From Bacteroidota bacterium (GTDB taxonomy: Bacteria; Bacteroidota; Bacteroidia; Bacteroidales; UBA1556): DNA of 7,929 bases. A program made the position numbers and the translations under genes. Location of the stretch: contig QMPB01000179.1 of NCBI GenBank assembly GCA_003648395.1, positions 1 through 7,929 of the forward strand, in the 5' to 3' direction. Shown piece by piece: positions 1 through 7,600 of this stretch. The first letter of the stretch is position 1, and the number at the start of each line of letters is the position of its first letter. The notes below the pieces were generated by a model. That model worked only from the letters and a program-made list of their open reading frames with translations, was not told the DNA's origin and did not search any database.

Positions 1-3000
1 CTGAAGAAGCTTATGATAATAAGCCTATTGATAATGGAGAGCTACATTTCTTTATTAGATTAGGAACAGATTTTACGCAAAACTATTACGAATATGATAT
101 TCCTTTATATTTAACGCCTTGGTATAGTACTGATGCAACAGATATTTGGCCTACACAGAATGAAATAGCTTTAGAAATTGCTAAATTGCTAAATGCAAAG
201 CAAGCAAGAAATATTATCATGCGTGAGAATCCAAGCGGAAATGTTAATTTACTTACTCCGTTTATTCAAATGGATGGTTCTAATAGAATAACTGTGGTAG
301 GAACACCAACTTTAAGCTCCATTAAAACGATAATGGTTGGTATTAGAAACCCAAAGTCGATACCTGGAAGTACTTCTGATGATGGACTAGATAAATGCGC
401 TGAAGTGTGGGTAAATGAATTGAGAATGACCGACTTTGATGAACAAGGTGGTTGGGCTGCAAATACGGTAATCTCCGCAGATTTGGCAGATTTGGGTAAT
501 ATTGTACTAGCAGGTAATATTAGTACAGCAGGATTCGGGTCTATTGAACAGAAGGTAAATGAACGCCAGCAAGAGAATATTTATGGTTATGATTTTGCCA
601 CTAATCTTGAGCTTGGTAAATTCTTCCCCGAAACCTCGGGTATTCGTCTTCCAATGCATTACGACATTAGCGAATCCTTTAAAGACCCTGAGTATAATCC
701 TCTAAATCCAGATATAAAATATCAAGACGATTTATCAACTTTTAAAGATAAACAGCAGCGAGATTCCATTAAATCTATTTCCACAGATTATACAAAGCGA
801 ACAAGCTTCAATCTGATGAATATGAAAAAAATGCGAACGGGAACTAGCAAAAAACCTCATATTTACGATATCGAGAACTTTGATTTTACATATCAATATT
901 CTCAGCAATACCATAGAAATATTGATATTCAGTACGACGATAAAAAAACTTATAAAGGTGCAATAGGCTATAATTATACTAAGAATCCAAAGAATTATAA
1001 ACCTTTTGCTAAAATAAAATTCTTGCGAAAGCATAAAAGTTTTGCTCTTATTCGTGACTTTAATTTCAACCTTCTGCCCAAACAATTAGGCTTTAGAACT
1101 GATGTTTCGCGCTTGTATAATGAAAATTTATTGAGAAAGAAGACCAAATCGTTAATTATTATAAATCCAACCTATATAAAAACTTTTAATTGGAACAGAA
1201 ACTATAACTTTAGATATGATTTTAGCCGTTCTCTAAAACTTGATTATAAAGCGATTGTTCAAGCTAGGATTGACGAACCTGCAGGTTTAGTTGATAGAGA
1301 TTCCCCTTATTGGCACGATATGCGAGATTCGATAATACAAAGTGTATCAGACCTTGGAAGAGTTACAAACTTTAAACAGATTTATAATATCAATTATTCT
1401 GTTCCAATAAATAAAATACCAATTCTAAGCTGGATTAATCTAACAACTAAATATGGAGGTGATTACCGATGGACAACAGCACCACTTTCAACACCATTTT
1501 TAGGTAATACAATAGAGAATTCGCAAAAAATACAAGTAAATTCCACTGGTAATTTAGTTACTCTTTATAATAAGGTTAAATATTTGAAGAAGATTAATCA
1601 GAAAAGTAGAAGAAATAGATTGAATAATAGGGGAACGACATTGAATCTTATTGATGAGAAATCAGATTCTACTAAAGCAAAAAAGAATTGGGGTAAAATA
1701 ATATTTGATGCTAGTTTAAGGGTAATGATGATGGTACGTAATGTTAATTTTTCTTATACAGAATCTAATGGAACATTATTACCGGGGTTTAATAAATCAC
1801 CACGATACTTTGGTATGGATATCGATAATAATGCACCAGGCTGGGATTTTGTATTTGGTTCGCAAGTTAATATTGCAAAACGTGCTGCTGAGAATAATTG
1901 GATTTCTCAAAGTCAACAACTAAATAACCCTACAATTAAGAAACATACTGATATAATGAATGCTAGAATATCAGTAGAGCCTGTACCTTCCATGAAGATA
2001 GAAATAACTTTCTCAAGGAATTATTCTAGTATTCAACAAGAATATTGGCGATTCGATACACTTGCAAACGATTATGCTTCATATACTCCAACCCAAACAG
2101 GTATGTTCTCCATTAGCTATGGAACATGGCGTACAAGTTTTGCTTCTGACGATAATAAAACACATGTAAATGAGAATTTTGAGAATTTCAAGTCGTTCTT
2201 ATTACCTATTGCAGAACGTTTAGCAACATCGAGCCCTTATTGGAATGGAGGCTATATACAAGATACTCTTAATGGAGTACTTTATCCTGATGGTTATAGC
2301 AGAACAAATATGGAAGTTATGATGTATTCTTTCTTGGCGGCATATAGTGGTCAGGATGTTGAGTCGGTTCCATTAACACCTTTCCCTAAAATTCCAAAAC
2401 CAAATTGGCGACTTACTTATAGCGGACTTACTAAAATTGATTTTATAGACCAATGGTTTAAAACGCTTACTATTTCTCATGCATATAAGTCAATGTATAC
2501 CGTTGGAAATTATACTACCAATATATTATGGAAAGAAGGAGAAGATGGTTATTCATGGGTTAGAGACCAACTTGGAGGTAATTATATTCCTAGGTACGAT
2601 ATGACAATGATAAGTGTTAATGAGCAATTTAGTCCTCTTATTAATCTTGATATGACCCTTGAAAATAGTTTGATTCTTAAAATAGCTATTAAAAAGACTA
2701 GGAATATTGCAATGAGTTTTGCCAATAATCAAATTACAGAAATAAAGTCTAATGAGCTTATTATTGGTACTGGTTACAGATTTAAGCAAGTTCCTCTAAA
2801 ACTGAAACTTGGTGGAGGTTCTAAAACATTTAAGAGTGATATACAATTAAGGTTAGACTTTTCAATTAGAGAGAATAAAACGGTATTGCGTAAACTTATA
2901 GAGGATGTTGATCAAATTAGTCAGGGGCAAAGTATTATGAGTATTAATTTCTCAGCTGATTATCAGTTTAGTAAAAGCCTAACATTTAGAGCTTTTTATG

Positions 3001-3092
3001 ATCAGGTGGTAAATAATCCATTTGTTTCTTCACAGTTCCCTACATCAAATATTAAGGCAGGTATTAATTTAAGATTTACTTTAGCTCAGTAG
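1..3092 (+). CDS. sprA: SprA (Sov), type IX secretion system outer-membrane translocon, C-terminal part (5' end outside window)
   Basis: SprA is the very large outer-membrane beta-barrel through which type IX cargo crosses the outer membrane; it is also required for gliding in Flavobacterium, and the Porphyromonas homologue is Sov. The frame is open from base 3 to a TAG at 3090-3092, giving about 1029 visible residues, under half of a typical SprA (roughly 2,400). The apparent TTG start at 186 is not real, because the residues before it are already SprA-like (FIRLGTDF, then YEYDIPLYLTPW). Visible residues ~97-155 match the end of the second SprA N-terminal-type domain, with TIMVGIRNPKS, EVWVNELR (134-141) and DEQGGWAAN. 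The rest is rich in Tyr, Asn and Lys with alternating strand patterns, as expected of barrel strands, and it ends in INLRFTLAQ, a typical SprA C-terminus. A basic stretch at visible ~529-541 is probably a loop or turn. No frameshift is seen. Family assignment is strong; function is by homology. Confidence 0.93.
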   Translation, partial: EEAYDNKPIDNGELHFFIRLGTDFTQNYYEYDIPLYLTPWYSTDATDIWPTQNEIALEIAKLLNAKQARNIIMRENPSGNVNLLTPFIQMDGSNRITVVGTPTLSSIKTIMVGIRNPKSIPGSTSDDGLDKCAEVWVNELRMTDFDEQGGWAANTVISADLADLGNIVLAGNISTAGFGSIEQKVNERQQENIYGYDFATNLELGKFFPETSGIRLPMHYDISESFKDPEYNPLNPDIKYQDDLSTFKDKQQRDSIKSISTDYTKRTSFNLMNMKKMRTGTSKKPHIYDIENFDFTYQYSQQYHRNIDIQYDDKKTYKGAIGYNYTKNPKNYKPFAKIKFLRKHKSFALIRDFNFNLLPKQLGFRTDVSRLYNENLLRKKTKSLIIINPTYIKTFNWNRNYNFRYDFSRSLKLDYKAIVQARIDEPAGLVDRDSPYWHDMRDSIIQSVSDLGRVTNFKQIYNINYSVPINKIPILSWINLTTKYGGDYRWTTAPLSTPFLGNTIENSQKIQVNSTGNLVTLYNKVKYLKKINQKSRRNRLNNRGTTLNLIDEKSDSTKAKKNWGKIIFDASLRVMMMVRNVNFSYTESNGTLLPGFNKSPRYFGMDIDNNAPGWDFVFGSQVNIAKRAAENNWISQSQQLNNPTIKKHTDIMNARISVEPVPSMKIEITFSRNYSSIQQEYWRFDTLANDYASYTPTQTGMFSISYGTWRTSFASDDNKTHVNENFENFKSFLLPIAERLATSSPYWNGGYIQDTLNGVLYPDGYSRTNMEVMMYSFLAAYSGQDVESVPLTPFPKIPKPNWRLTYSGLTKIDFIDQWFKTLTISHAYKSMYTVGNYTTNILWKEGEDGYSWVRDQLGGNYIPRYDMTMISVNEQFSPLINLDMTLENSLILKIAIKKTRNIAMSFANNQITEIKSNELIIGTGYRFKQVPLKLKLGGGSKTFKSDIQLRLDFSIRENKTVLRKLIEDVDQISQGQSIMSINFSADYQFSKSLTFRAFYDQVVNNPFVSSQFPTSNIKAGINLRFTLAQ

Positions 3093-3103
3093 ATGCGTAT
3101 TGC

Positions 3104-3136
3104 AGTGAGCATATGATTTTAATTCATCTGCTTACT
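3104..3136. terminator. Hairpin between convergent sprA and lipoprotein genes
   Basis: The arms 3104-3116 and 3124-3136 pair over 13 positions with one mismatch (3112/3128) and one G-T pair, around a 7-base loop. It starts 12 bases after the sprA stop and ends 15 bases before the stop of the opposing lipoprotein gene, where a shared terminator is expected. No T-run follows directly on either strand, although the plus strand is A/T-rich from 3141, so intrinsic termination is uncertain. Confidence 0.45.
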
Positions 3137-3150
3137 TGACAAAAATATTT

Positions 3151-3447
3151 TCAGTTCTTAATCTCAGCAACCTCTATCCAACCTTCATTCTCATGATACA
3201 TCATACAAACAGCAAGAGTATCAGATTTACATTCTTTAACTTTTTTAAATGAAGCTTTAATTACTGTTTCATTTTGAATATTTTTAACTGTTTCAATATT
3301 ACAAATTTGAAAATCTTTTCCTTCGTATCTAAGATAAGAGCCAGTACAATCTTTAATAACTGTAACTTCCACATTACTAACTTTTTCACAAGATGAAACG
3401 AAGAATGTAAGAGTAAATAGCACTAAAATAATTTGTATTGTTTTCAT
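3151..3447 (-). CDS. Small cysteine-containing lipoprotein, function unknown
   Basis: This 98-residue protein starts at the ATG read from 3447. It has a lipoprotein signal peptide: MKTIQ, a hydrophobic stretch to residue 17, then a lipobox with Cys20 (VSSC), so the mature lipid-anchored protein would be 79 residues. The mature part has four more cysteines (34, 49, 73, 81), enough for two disulfides in the periplasm or at the surface. Its pattern (KDCTGSYLRYEGKDFQIC, a beta-rich middle, then ECKSDTLAVC and GWIEV near the end) suggests a small beta fold. I recall similar short hypothetical proteins in Bacteroidota but know no function. It converges on sprA and lies 108 bases beyond the stop of the upstream barrel gene, with that gene's terminator in between. 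No TAnnTTTG promoter element or Shine-Dalgarno sequence is visible, so its transcription is unclear. The lipoprotein call is firm; the role is unknown. Confidence 0.85.
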   Translation of the reverse strand: MKTIQIILVLFTLTFFVSSCEKVSNVEVTVIKDCTGSYLRYEGKDFQICNIETVKNIQNETVIKASFKKVKECKSDTLAVCMMYHENEGWIEVAEIKN

Positions 3448-3492
3448 GGTTAGTGATTTGTTAAAAACAGGTTTTGTAGCATATTTTGTGCC

Positions 3493-3527
3493 AAAAAAAA
3501 ACTCACCGAAATTTCGGTAAGCTTTTT
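3493..3527 (-). terminator. Rho-independent terminator of the 282-aa barrel gene
   Basis: The core 3505-3518 is a perfect 14-base palindrome (ACCGAAATTTCGGT). Flanking pairs extend the stem to about 15 bp with two G-T pairs, and on the minus strand it ends in a run of nine T. It begins about 29 bases after the stop at 3556. The run of five T on the other strand could also stop plus-strand transcripts. It lies between this gene and the lipoprotein gene and should limit co-transcription. Confidence 0.85.
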
Positions 3528-3555
3528 CAATAAGTATTTAAAAATCCAGTTTTTT

Positions 3556-4404
3556 TTAGAAGTAGAAATTCAAATTAAGAACACCTGTTGCTCTAGTATC
3601 TAGAGTAAAATTACTAGCACCTCCTGTAGAAGTAGTGGATGTTTTAACTGCACTATTTGCAAAATCCCAACTTTGAATTGTAGCATTTCCATCACCTATA
3701 GAACTGAAACCTAAACCATAAGAAAACTCTCCAGAAATTGATAATTTTGGAGCGAAAAAATATTCTACACCAACAAAAGCTATTGCTTCAAAACCAAAAG
3801 CAGTTCCTTTTTTAATTTCCATTACCCAAGCAGAACCTAAATCATTTCCATTAAAATCTTTTCTATTAGGAGTCATATTTGTTGATGAATAGGCATTTCC
3901 ATATTCATAAGTATCTTTATCTGTACCAATGCTTAACATAGCCATAGCACCATAAATACCTTGCAATCTACCATTACCTCTACTTTTTTCCAAACCAGCT
4001 CCCAATCCAACATTCATTTGTGATTTTGACCAAGTGTCTTCTACTCTTACCAATGGATCAGTTTGCCCATCCTGTTGTTTATAGGCACTATTTTTATTAT
4101 TTGACATCCCTAATCTAAAAGCTACTCTATAAGCTGTATGTTCGTTAATCATCATTTTACCCGAAATACGCATTGGGTTTGCTGCTGTCCATGTAAATGT
4201 TGGTGCAAATGCGGCATTACCTCCTAGTAATTGACCTGCATAAGTAAAAAATGGTGTTGCATCAATTCCTAAAGAAAAATCTCCAGCTTCTGGTAAAATA
4301 GGAAACCCTTTCTTTGATACAAGCTTCTCTGGAGTATTAACATCTTGTGCGCTTACACTAAATGCTAATACTACCACTAATAATAATAGTGTAATCCTTT
4401 TCAT
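3556..4404 (-). CDS. Outer-membrane beta-barrel protein, 282 aa, uncharacterised Bacteroidota family
   Basis: The start chosen is the ATG read from 4404. An in-frame ATG at 4446 would add 14 residues (MYSKILK...) before an otherwise ideal signal peptide and sits by the promoter-like element, so it is unlikely. Residues 1-19 are a Sec signal peptide (MKR, a Leu/Val core, then SVSA before Gln20). The mature protein has a short linker with GFPILPEAGDFSLGID (33-48), a pattern I associate with predicted outer-membrane proteins of this phylum. Alternating aromatic/Gly strands follow, for example 144-160 and 202-232 (FGFEAIAFVGVEYFF), and it ends in NLNFYF. A C-terminal aromatic residue is the usual barrel-assembly signal. 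Polar stretches at 104-125 and 163-192 look like loops. It probably acts as a small porin or structural barrel; no substrate can be named. It has its own terminator downstream and the terminator of the next barrel gene upstream, so it is likely monocistronic. Confidence 0.88.
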   Translation of the reverse strand: MKRITLLLLVVVLAFSVSAQDVNTPEKLVSKKGFPILPEAGDFSLGIDATPFFTYAGQLLGGNAAFAPTFTWTAANPMRISGKMMINEHTAYRVAFRLGMSNNKNSAYKQQDGQTDPLVRVEDTWSKSQMNVGLGAGLEKSRGNGRLQGIYGAMAMLSIGTDKDTYEYGNAYSSTNMTPNRKDFNGNDLGSAWVMEIKKGTAFGFEAIAFVGVEYFFAPKLSISGEFSYGLGFSSIGDGNATIQSWDFANSAVKTSTTSTGGASNFTLDTRATGVLNLNFYF

Positions 4405-4449
4405 AATGATTTTTTTAATTAATATTTTTAAAATTTTACTATACAAGTG

Positions 4450-4457
4450 TAAAGATA
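4450..4457 (-). promoter_or_regulatory. Possible -7 element for the 282-aa barrel gene
   Basis: On the minus strand this reads TATCTTTA, seven of eight matches to the Bacteroidota -7 consensus TAnnTTTG, 45 bases before the chosen ATG. An overlapping alternative, TACACTTG (4444-4451), also matches seven of eight. No good -33 TTTG is visible. The predicted leader is nearly all A and T, which fits a highly translated gene without a Shine-Dalgarno sequence, but this is only suggestive. Confidence 0.35.
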
Positions 4458-4517
4458 CATAAAAAAAATAAATACTTCGCCTTTTTTATTATTTAATATT
4501 AAAATTGTTAATAATTT

Positions 4518-4554
4518 AAAAGAGCTATTTCCCTTATTGGGAAATAGCTCTTTT
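4518..4554 (-). terminator. Strong rho-independent terminator of the 273-aa barrel gene
   Basis: Two perfectly complementary 16-base arms (4518-4533 and 4539-4554) enclose a 5-base loop. On the minus strand the stem starts with AAAAGAGC and ends in CTCTTTT followed by an A/T-rich tail, a canonical intrinsic terminator. It begins 28 bases after the stop of the gene at 4583-5404. The near-symmetric A/T ends mean it could work in both directions. Confidence 0.9.
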
Positions 4555-4582
4555 GAATTTAATACTAAATAATAATGTATAT

Positions 4583-5404
4583 TTAGAAAGCCATTGTGAT
4601 ACCAACATTAAATCTTAATGAAGAATATACAGTAGATGTTCTTAAATCATCTAATGGTTTAGAAGCATCTGGTGAAGCATTATAAGTAGTATTATTAGAT
4701 GTGTCATCTAATTTATCAACATAATTAGTTTCTTTTTGGATAGTAGTCATAGCTGATAATTGGTCTGTACCATTAACAGAATACTTAGTAACTTCAGAAG
4801 TTTTACCTTTGATAGTTAGGCTTATATACTCAAGCTCACCAAATAAATGCATATTATCACTTAATTCATAAGCATAACCAAAAGCACCTGCAAAACCTAC
4901 TGCAAAAGATCCTTTATATTGCTTTTCAGCTTCTGTTGTTGTTGGTCCTGCTGCACCTGGCATTACTTCAGTACTAGTAACTAGCGTTGAACCAGAAAGA
5001 GGAATAACCATTCCGAAACGACCATAAATACCCATGTCTGATTTGTACACCAATTGAGGCATAATTCTAAGTTGACTAGATTTAGCTGTAGTTAGATTAG
5101 TATAAACCATACCTGGAGCAACTGTTAAATTAACATCAGCAGCAGTTTGTTCCGCACCAATCCAATAGTTAACACCCAATTCAATTCCTAAATTGTCATT
5201 GAAATAGTAACCTACTTTAAGTCCCATTGGTAAGCCTTGTCCCATACTTCCCCAGATGTTTTCTTGCGCCTTATCTGTTTGTGTAAAGCCTACAGCATAC
5301 TTTTGTGCACCAAAGCCATATCCAACTCTTGCACCAACATAAAGTTGAGCGCTCATACTTCCTGCAATGAAAATTGCAACTAATAATAATAAATTTCTTT
5401 TCAT
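4583..5404 (-). CDS. Outer-membrane beta-barrel protein, 273 aa (OmpA/OmpW-like eight-strand type)
   Basis: Residues 1-19 form a Sec signal peptide (MKRN, hydrophobic core, SMSA before Gln20). The mature protein opens directly with a barrel strand, LYVGARVGYGFG (21-32). Further Gly/aromatic alternating strands include GLKVGYYFNDNLGIELGVNYW (61-81, a strand-turn-strand hairpin), LRIMPQLVY, GIYGRFGMVIPL (125-136), FAVGFAGAFGYAYEL (167-181) and HLFGELEYISLTIKG (186-200). It ends in a strand terminating VGITMAF, with Phe as the C-terminal barrel signal. This matches the small outer-membrane barrel domain common in Bacteroidota. A long polar Thr/Asn/Asp-rich segment (about 202-258) is likely the largest surface loop. 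No OmpA peptidoglycan-binding domain is present. The start is supported by the signal peptide and a promoter-like element 27 bases upstream; a strong terminator follows. The specific role and substrate are unknown. Confidence 0.88.
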   Translation of the reverse strand: MKRNLLLLVAIFIAGSMSAQLYVGARVGYGFGAQKYAVGFTQTDKAQENIWGSMGQGLPMGLKVGYYFNDNLGIELGVNYWIGAEQTAADVNLTVAPGMVYTNLTTAKSSQLRIMPQLVYKSDMGIYGRFGMVIPLSGSTLVTSTEVMPGAAGPTTTEAEKQYKGSFAVGFAGAFGYAYELSDNMHLFGELEYISLTIKGKTSEVTKYSVNGTDQLSAMTTIQKETNYVDKLDDTSNNTTYNASPDASKPLDDLRTSTVYSSLRFNVGITMAF

Positions 5405-5431
5405 AGTTAATTTTTTAAAAGTTTATAAAAA

Positions 5432-5439
5432 CAAAGCTA
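5432..5439 (-). promoter_or_regulatory. Probable -7 promoter element for the 273-aa barrel gene
   Basis: The minus strand reads TAGCTTTG, an exact match to the Bacteroidota -7 consensus TAnnTTTG, 27 bases before the ATG. The expected transcript start would leave a leader of about 20 bases of mostly A and T. About 20 bases farther upstream there is only a weak -33 candidate (TTAC). A perfect 11-base inverted repeat (5449-5459) lies in the spacer and may be chance. Confidence 0.55.
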
Positions 5440-5877
5440 GCATTTATTATATCTGATATGTAAGTTTCTATATATAAAGTAATTCACAATAGATTGTTTA
5501 TAAAATCAGCTTGGAAAAACAGGTTTTAAAATTTTTTAACAAAAGATATAAAGTTGAATTTTAAGAATAATATCTCCCCCTTTTTTTGAATTATAGCCTA
5601 TGAATAAAATGTTATATAATATGTATTGAATTGACTGAAACACAACTATATACAATTATCTTGTAGTATTTAGTATTTCGATAATAGTCTAATTATTACT
5701 TACTAGAATAAAAAATTATTATTCTATATATTTATGTAAAAATAGAGTAATTATTAGTATTAATGCCTACATTGTATTTTTTATAACAAGACTTTTAAAC
5801 AATTGCTATTTGGATTAAAGCATCGTCTATGTGTTGTAAATAGATTTTAATCCCATAAAAACAATAGACAAATTCAT

Positions 5878-5885
5878 TACTTTTG
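5878..5885 (+). promoter_or_regulatory. Probable -7 promoter element for glnS
   Basis: TACTTTTG is an exact match to the Bacteroidota -7 consensus TAnnTTTG, 32 bases before the glnS ATG. Transcription would start near 5890-5893 and give a leader of about 25-28 bases that contains the palindrome at 5901-5915. No clear -33 TTTG is seen 17-23 bases upstream. Confidence 0.55.
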
Positions 5886-5900
5886 CACTTTTAATAATAT

Positions 5901-5915
5901 ATATTGAATCAATAT
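5901..5915. repeat. 15-base perfect inverted repeat at the glnS start
   Basis: The sequence ATATTGAATCAATAT is two 7-base arms around a single central base. It ends two bases before the glnS ATG and lies downstream of the predicted transcript start. The one-base centre makes it a poor RNA hairpin, so if it works it is more likely a protein-binding site on DNA. In such A/T-rich sequence chance is a real alternative. Confidence 0.35.
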
Positions 5916-5917
5916 TG

Positions 5918-7591
5918 ATGGAAGAAAGTAGCGAAAAGAGTCTCAATTTTATTGAACAGATAATAGAGAAAGATTTAAAAGAAGGAAAAAATGAATCTAG
6001 AGTTCATACTCGTTTTCCTCCAGAGCCGAACGGGTATCTTCATATTGGTCATGCCAAAAGTATTTGTTTAAATTTTGGATTAGGAAATCAATACAAAGGA
6101 AAAACAAACTTACGCTTTGATGATACCAATCCAACAAAAGAGGATGATGAATATGTAAATAGTATTATCGAGGATGTAAACTGGCTTGGTTTTCAATGGG
6201 ATGGTGATATACAATATACTTCTAATTATTTTGGTCAGCTTTACGATTGGGCGGTACAACTAATTAAAGAAGGAAAAGCCTATGTCGATGATCAGAATTC
6301 AGAGACAATAAGTTTACAAAGAGGCACACCCCAGAAGCCTGGTGTAGAAAGCCCGTTTCGGAGTCGTTCTGTAGAAGAAAACTTGGATTTATTTGATAAA
6401 ATGCGCAAAGGAGATTTTCCTGATGGGACAAGAGTTCTAAGAGCAAAAGTTGATATGGACTCACCCAATATGCAAATGCGCGATCCTGTGATGTATAGAA
6501 TTTTACATGCTCACCATCATCGTACGGGAGATAAGTGGTGTATTTACCCAATGTATGATTTCGCCCATGGGCAAAGTGATTATATTGAAGGAATCACACA
6601 TTCTATTTGTACTCTTGAGTTTGAAAATCATCGTCCATTATACAATTGGTTTTTAGACCAGATAGCAACAAAAGATCGTCCTCAACAAATTGAATTTGCA
6701 AGGCTAAATCTTAACTATACAGTTATGAGTAAGCGTAAATTGCTTCAATTAGTTGAAGAAAATTATGTAAGTGGTTGGGACGACCCTCGTATGCCTACAG
6801 TTTCTGGGTTGAGACGTAGAGGATTTACTCCTGAATCAATTCGCAACTTTGCCGATAGAATTGGAGTTGCAAAACGTGATAATGTTATTGAATACAGCTT
6901 GCTAGAATTCTTTTTGAGAGAACATCTTAATAAGACTACTGATAGAGTAATGGCGGTGCTTGATCCTGTAAAACTAATTATTACTAATTATCCTGAAGGA
7001 GAATTTGAAAATATTGAGCTTATTAATAACCCTGAAGATGAGAATAGCGGCACTAGACTTTTACCCTTTGGACGAAATATTTATATAGAGCGCAATGATT
7101 TTATGATTGATGCTCCTAAAAAATTCTTCAGGCTGACTCCTGGTAAGGAAACAAGACTTAAGGGTGCTTACATAATAAAGTGCGAGGACTATAAAACTGA
7201 TGAAAATGGCAATGTAACAGAAATATATTGTACTTATGATTCTCAAACGAAAAGCGGTTCTGGTATCAGTCGTAAGGTAAAAGGCGTACTTCATTGGGTT
7301 AGTGCCGAGCAGTGTATTGATGCAGAAGTTAGATTGTACGATAGACTGTTTAGTGATGAAGACCCACTAGGTCATAAAGATGTTGATTTCAAAGAATTTA
7401 TTAATCCAAATTCACTGAAAGTATTAAGTAATTGTAAATTGGAACCATCTCTTGCTAGGGTAAAAAATGGCGATAGATTTCAGTTTCAACGTCTTGGATA
7501 TTTCTGTGTAGATAAGGATAGTAAGAGTGAGAATCTTGTATTTAATAGAACAGTTTCTCTTAAGGATTCTTGGGCTAAAAAACGTAAATAG
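5918..7591 (+). CDS. glnS: Glutaminyl-tRNA synthetase (GlnRS)
   Basis: GlnRS is a cytoplasmic class I synthetase that joins glutamine to tRNA-Gln using ATP. The 557-residue product is full length (E. coli GlnRS is about 554). The catalytic domain shows [12 protein letters not shown] (34-45), holding the HIGH signature at 42-45, and VMSKRK (269-274), the GlnRS form of the KMSKS loop. YPMYDFAHG and [11 protein letters not shown] follow the GlnRS rather than the GluRS pattern. By alignment in my head, Tyr213 and Gln257 correspond to E. coli Tyr211 and Gln255, which contact glutamine. The C-terminal ~200 residues are the two beta-barrels that read the anticodon, with GVLHWVSA (457-464) and, near the end, [12 protein letters not shown]. 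No YqeY-type extension is fused. The start is the ATG at 5918; an in-frame TTG one codon earlier is less likely. A promoter-like element lies 32 bases upstream. The ABC gene follows after 9 bases, suggesting co-transcription. Confidence 0.97.
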   Translation: MEESSEKSLNFIEQIIEKDLKEGKNESRVHTRFPPEPNGYLHIGHAKSICLNFGLGNQYKGKTNLRFDDTNPTKEDDEYVNSIIEDVNWLGFQWDGDIQYTSNYFGQLYDWAVQLIKEGKAYVDDQNSETISLQRGTPQKPGVESPFRSRSVEENLDLFDKMRKGDFPDGTRVLRAKVDMDSPNMQMRDPVMYRILHAHHHRTGDKWCIYPMYDFAHGQSDYIEGITHSICTLEFENHRPLYNWFLDQIATKDRPQQIEFARLNLNYTVMSKRKLLQLVEENYVSGWDDPRMPTVSGLRRRGFTPESIRNFADRIGVAKRDNVIEYSLLEFFLREHLNKTTDRVMAVLDPVKLIITNYPEGEFENIELINNPEDENSGTRLLPFGRNIYIERNDFMIDAPKKFFRLTPGKETRLKGAYIIKCEDYKTDENGNVTEIYCTYDSQTKSGSGISRKVKGVLHWVSAEQCIDAEVRLYDRLFSDEDPLGHKDVDFKEFINPNSLKVLSNCKLEPSLARVKNGDRFQFQRLGYFCVDKDSKSENLVFNRTVSLKDSWAKKRK

Positions 7592-7600
7592 TTAACTATT

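Larger units (their letters stand above)
5405..5917. other. Divergent intergenic region, 513 bases, no gene seen
   Basis: This very A/T-rich stretch separates the minus-strand barrel gene from glnS. Promoter-like elements lie at its two ends (5432-5439 on minus, 5878-5885 on plus) and a 15-base palindrome at 5901-5915. No open frame of useful length with a plausible start is visible on either strand, and I see no tRNA, rRNA or structured RNA. A weak A/T stem occurs at 5704-5726 and a C5T7 run at 5576-5587. The middle ~400 bases have no assignable function. Confidence 0.7.

Noticed and set aside
186..188. TTG as a start for a 968-aa protein
   Set aside because: The same frame is open to the left edge and the upstream residues are SprA-like, so the gene is simply cut by the window.
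735..1085. Antisense open frame inside sprA (also 2553-2789 in sprA, and 6264-6551 and 7061-7294 in glnS)
   Set aside because: Each lies opposite a confidently assigned gene, has no recognisable domain and is explained by the composition of the real gene.
1741..1923. Short plus-strand open frame in another frame of sprA
   Set aside because: It lies wholly inside sprA, which is continuous there, and its product looks like no known protein.
3463..3475. 13-base direct repeat with 5515-5527 (AAAAACAGGTTTT)
   Set aside because: In an A/T-rich window of this size one match of this length is expected by chance, and the contexts differ.
4405..4446. Upstream ATG giving a 296-aa form of the barrel protein
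   Set aside because: It would put 14 extra Lys/Ile-rich residues before a complete signal peptide, and it lies upstream of the transcript start implied by the promoter-like element.
5576..5587. C5T7 run, which on the minus strand resembles a G-rich ribosome-binding site or a slippage tract
   Set aside because: No start codon or open frame follows at a suitable distance, and the run is too short and non-coding to suggest phase variation.
5704..5726. 8-bp stem with a 7-base loop in the intergenic region
   Set aside because: The stem is almost all A-T pairs, weak, and not positioned after any gene; such stems are frequent by chance here.
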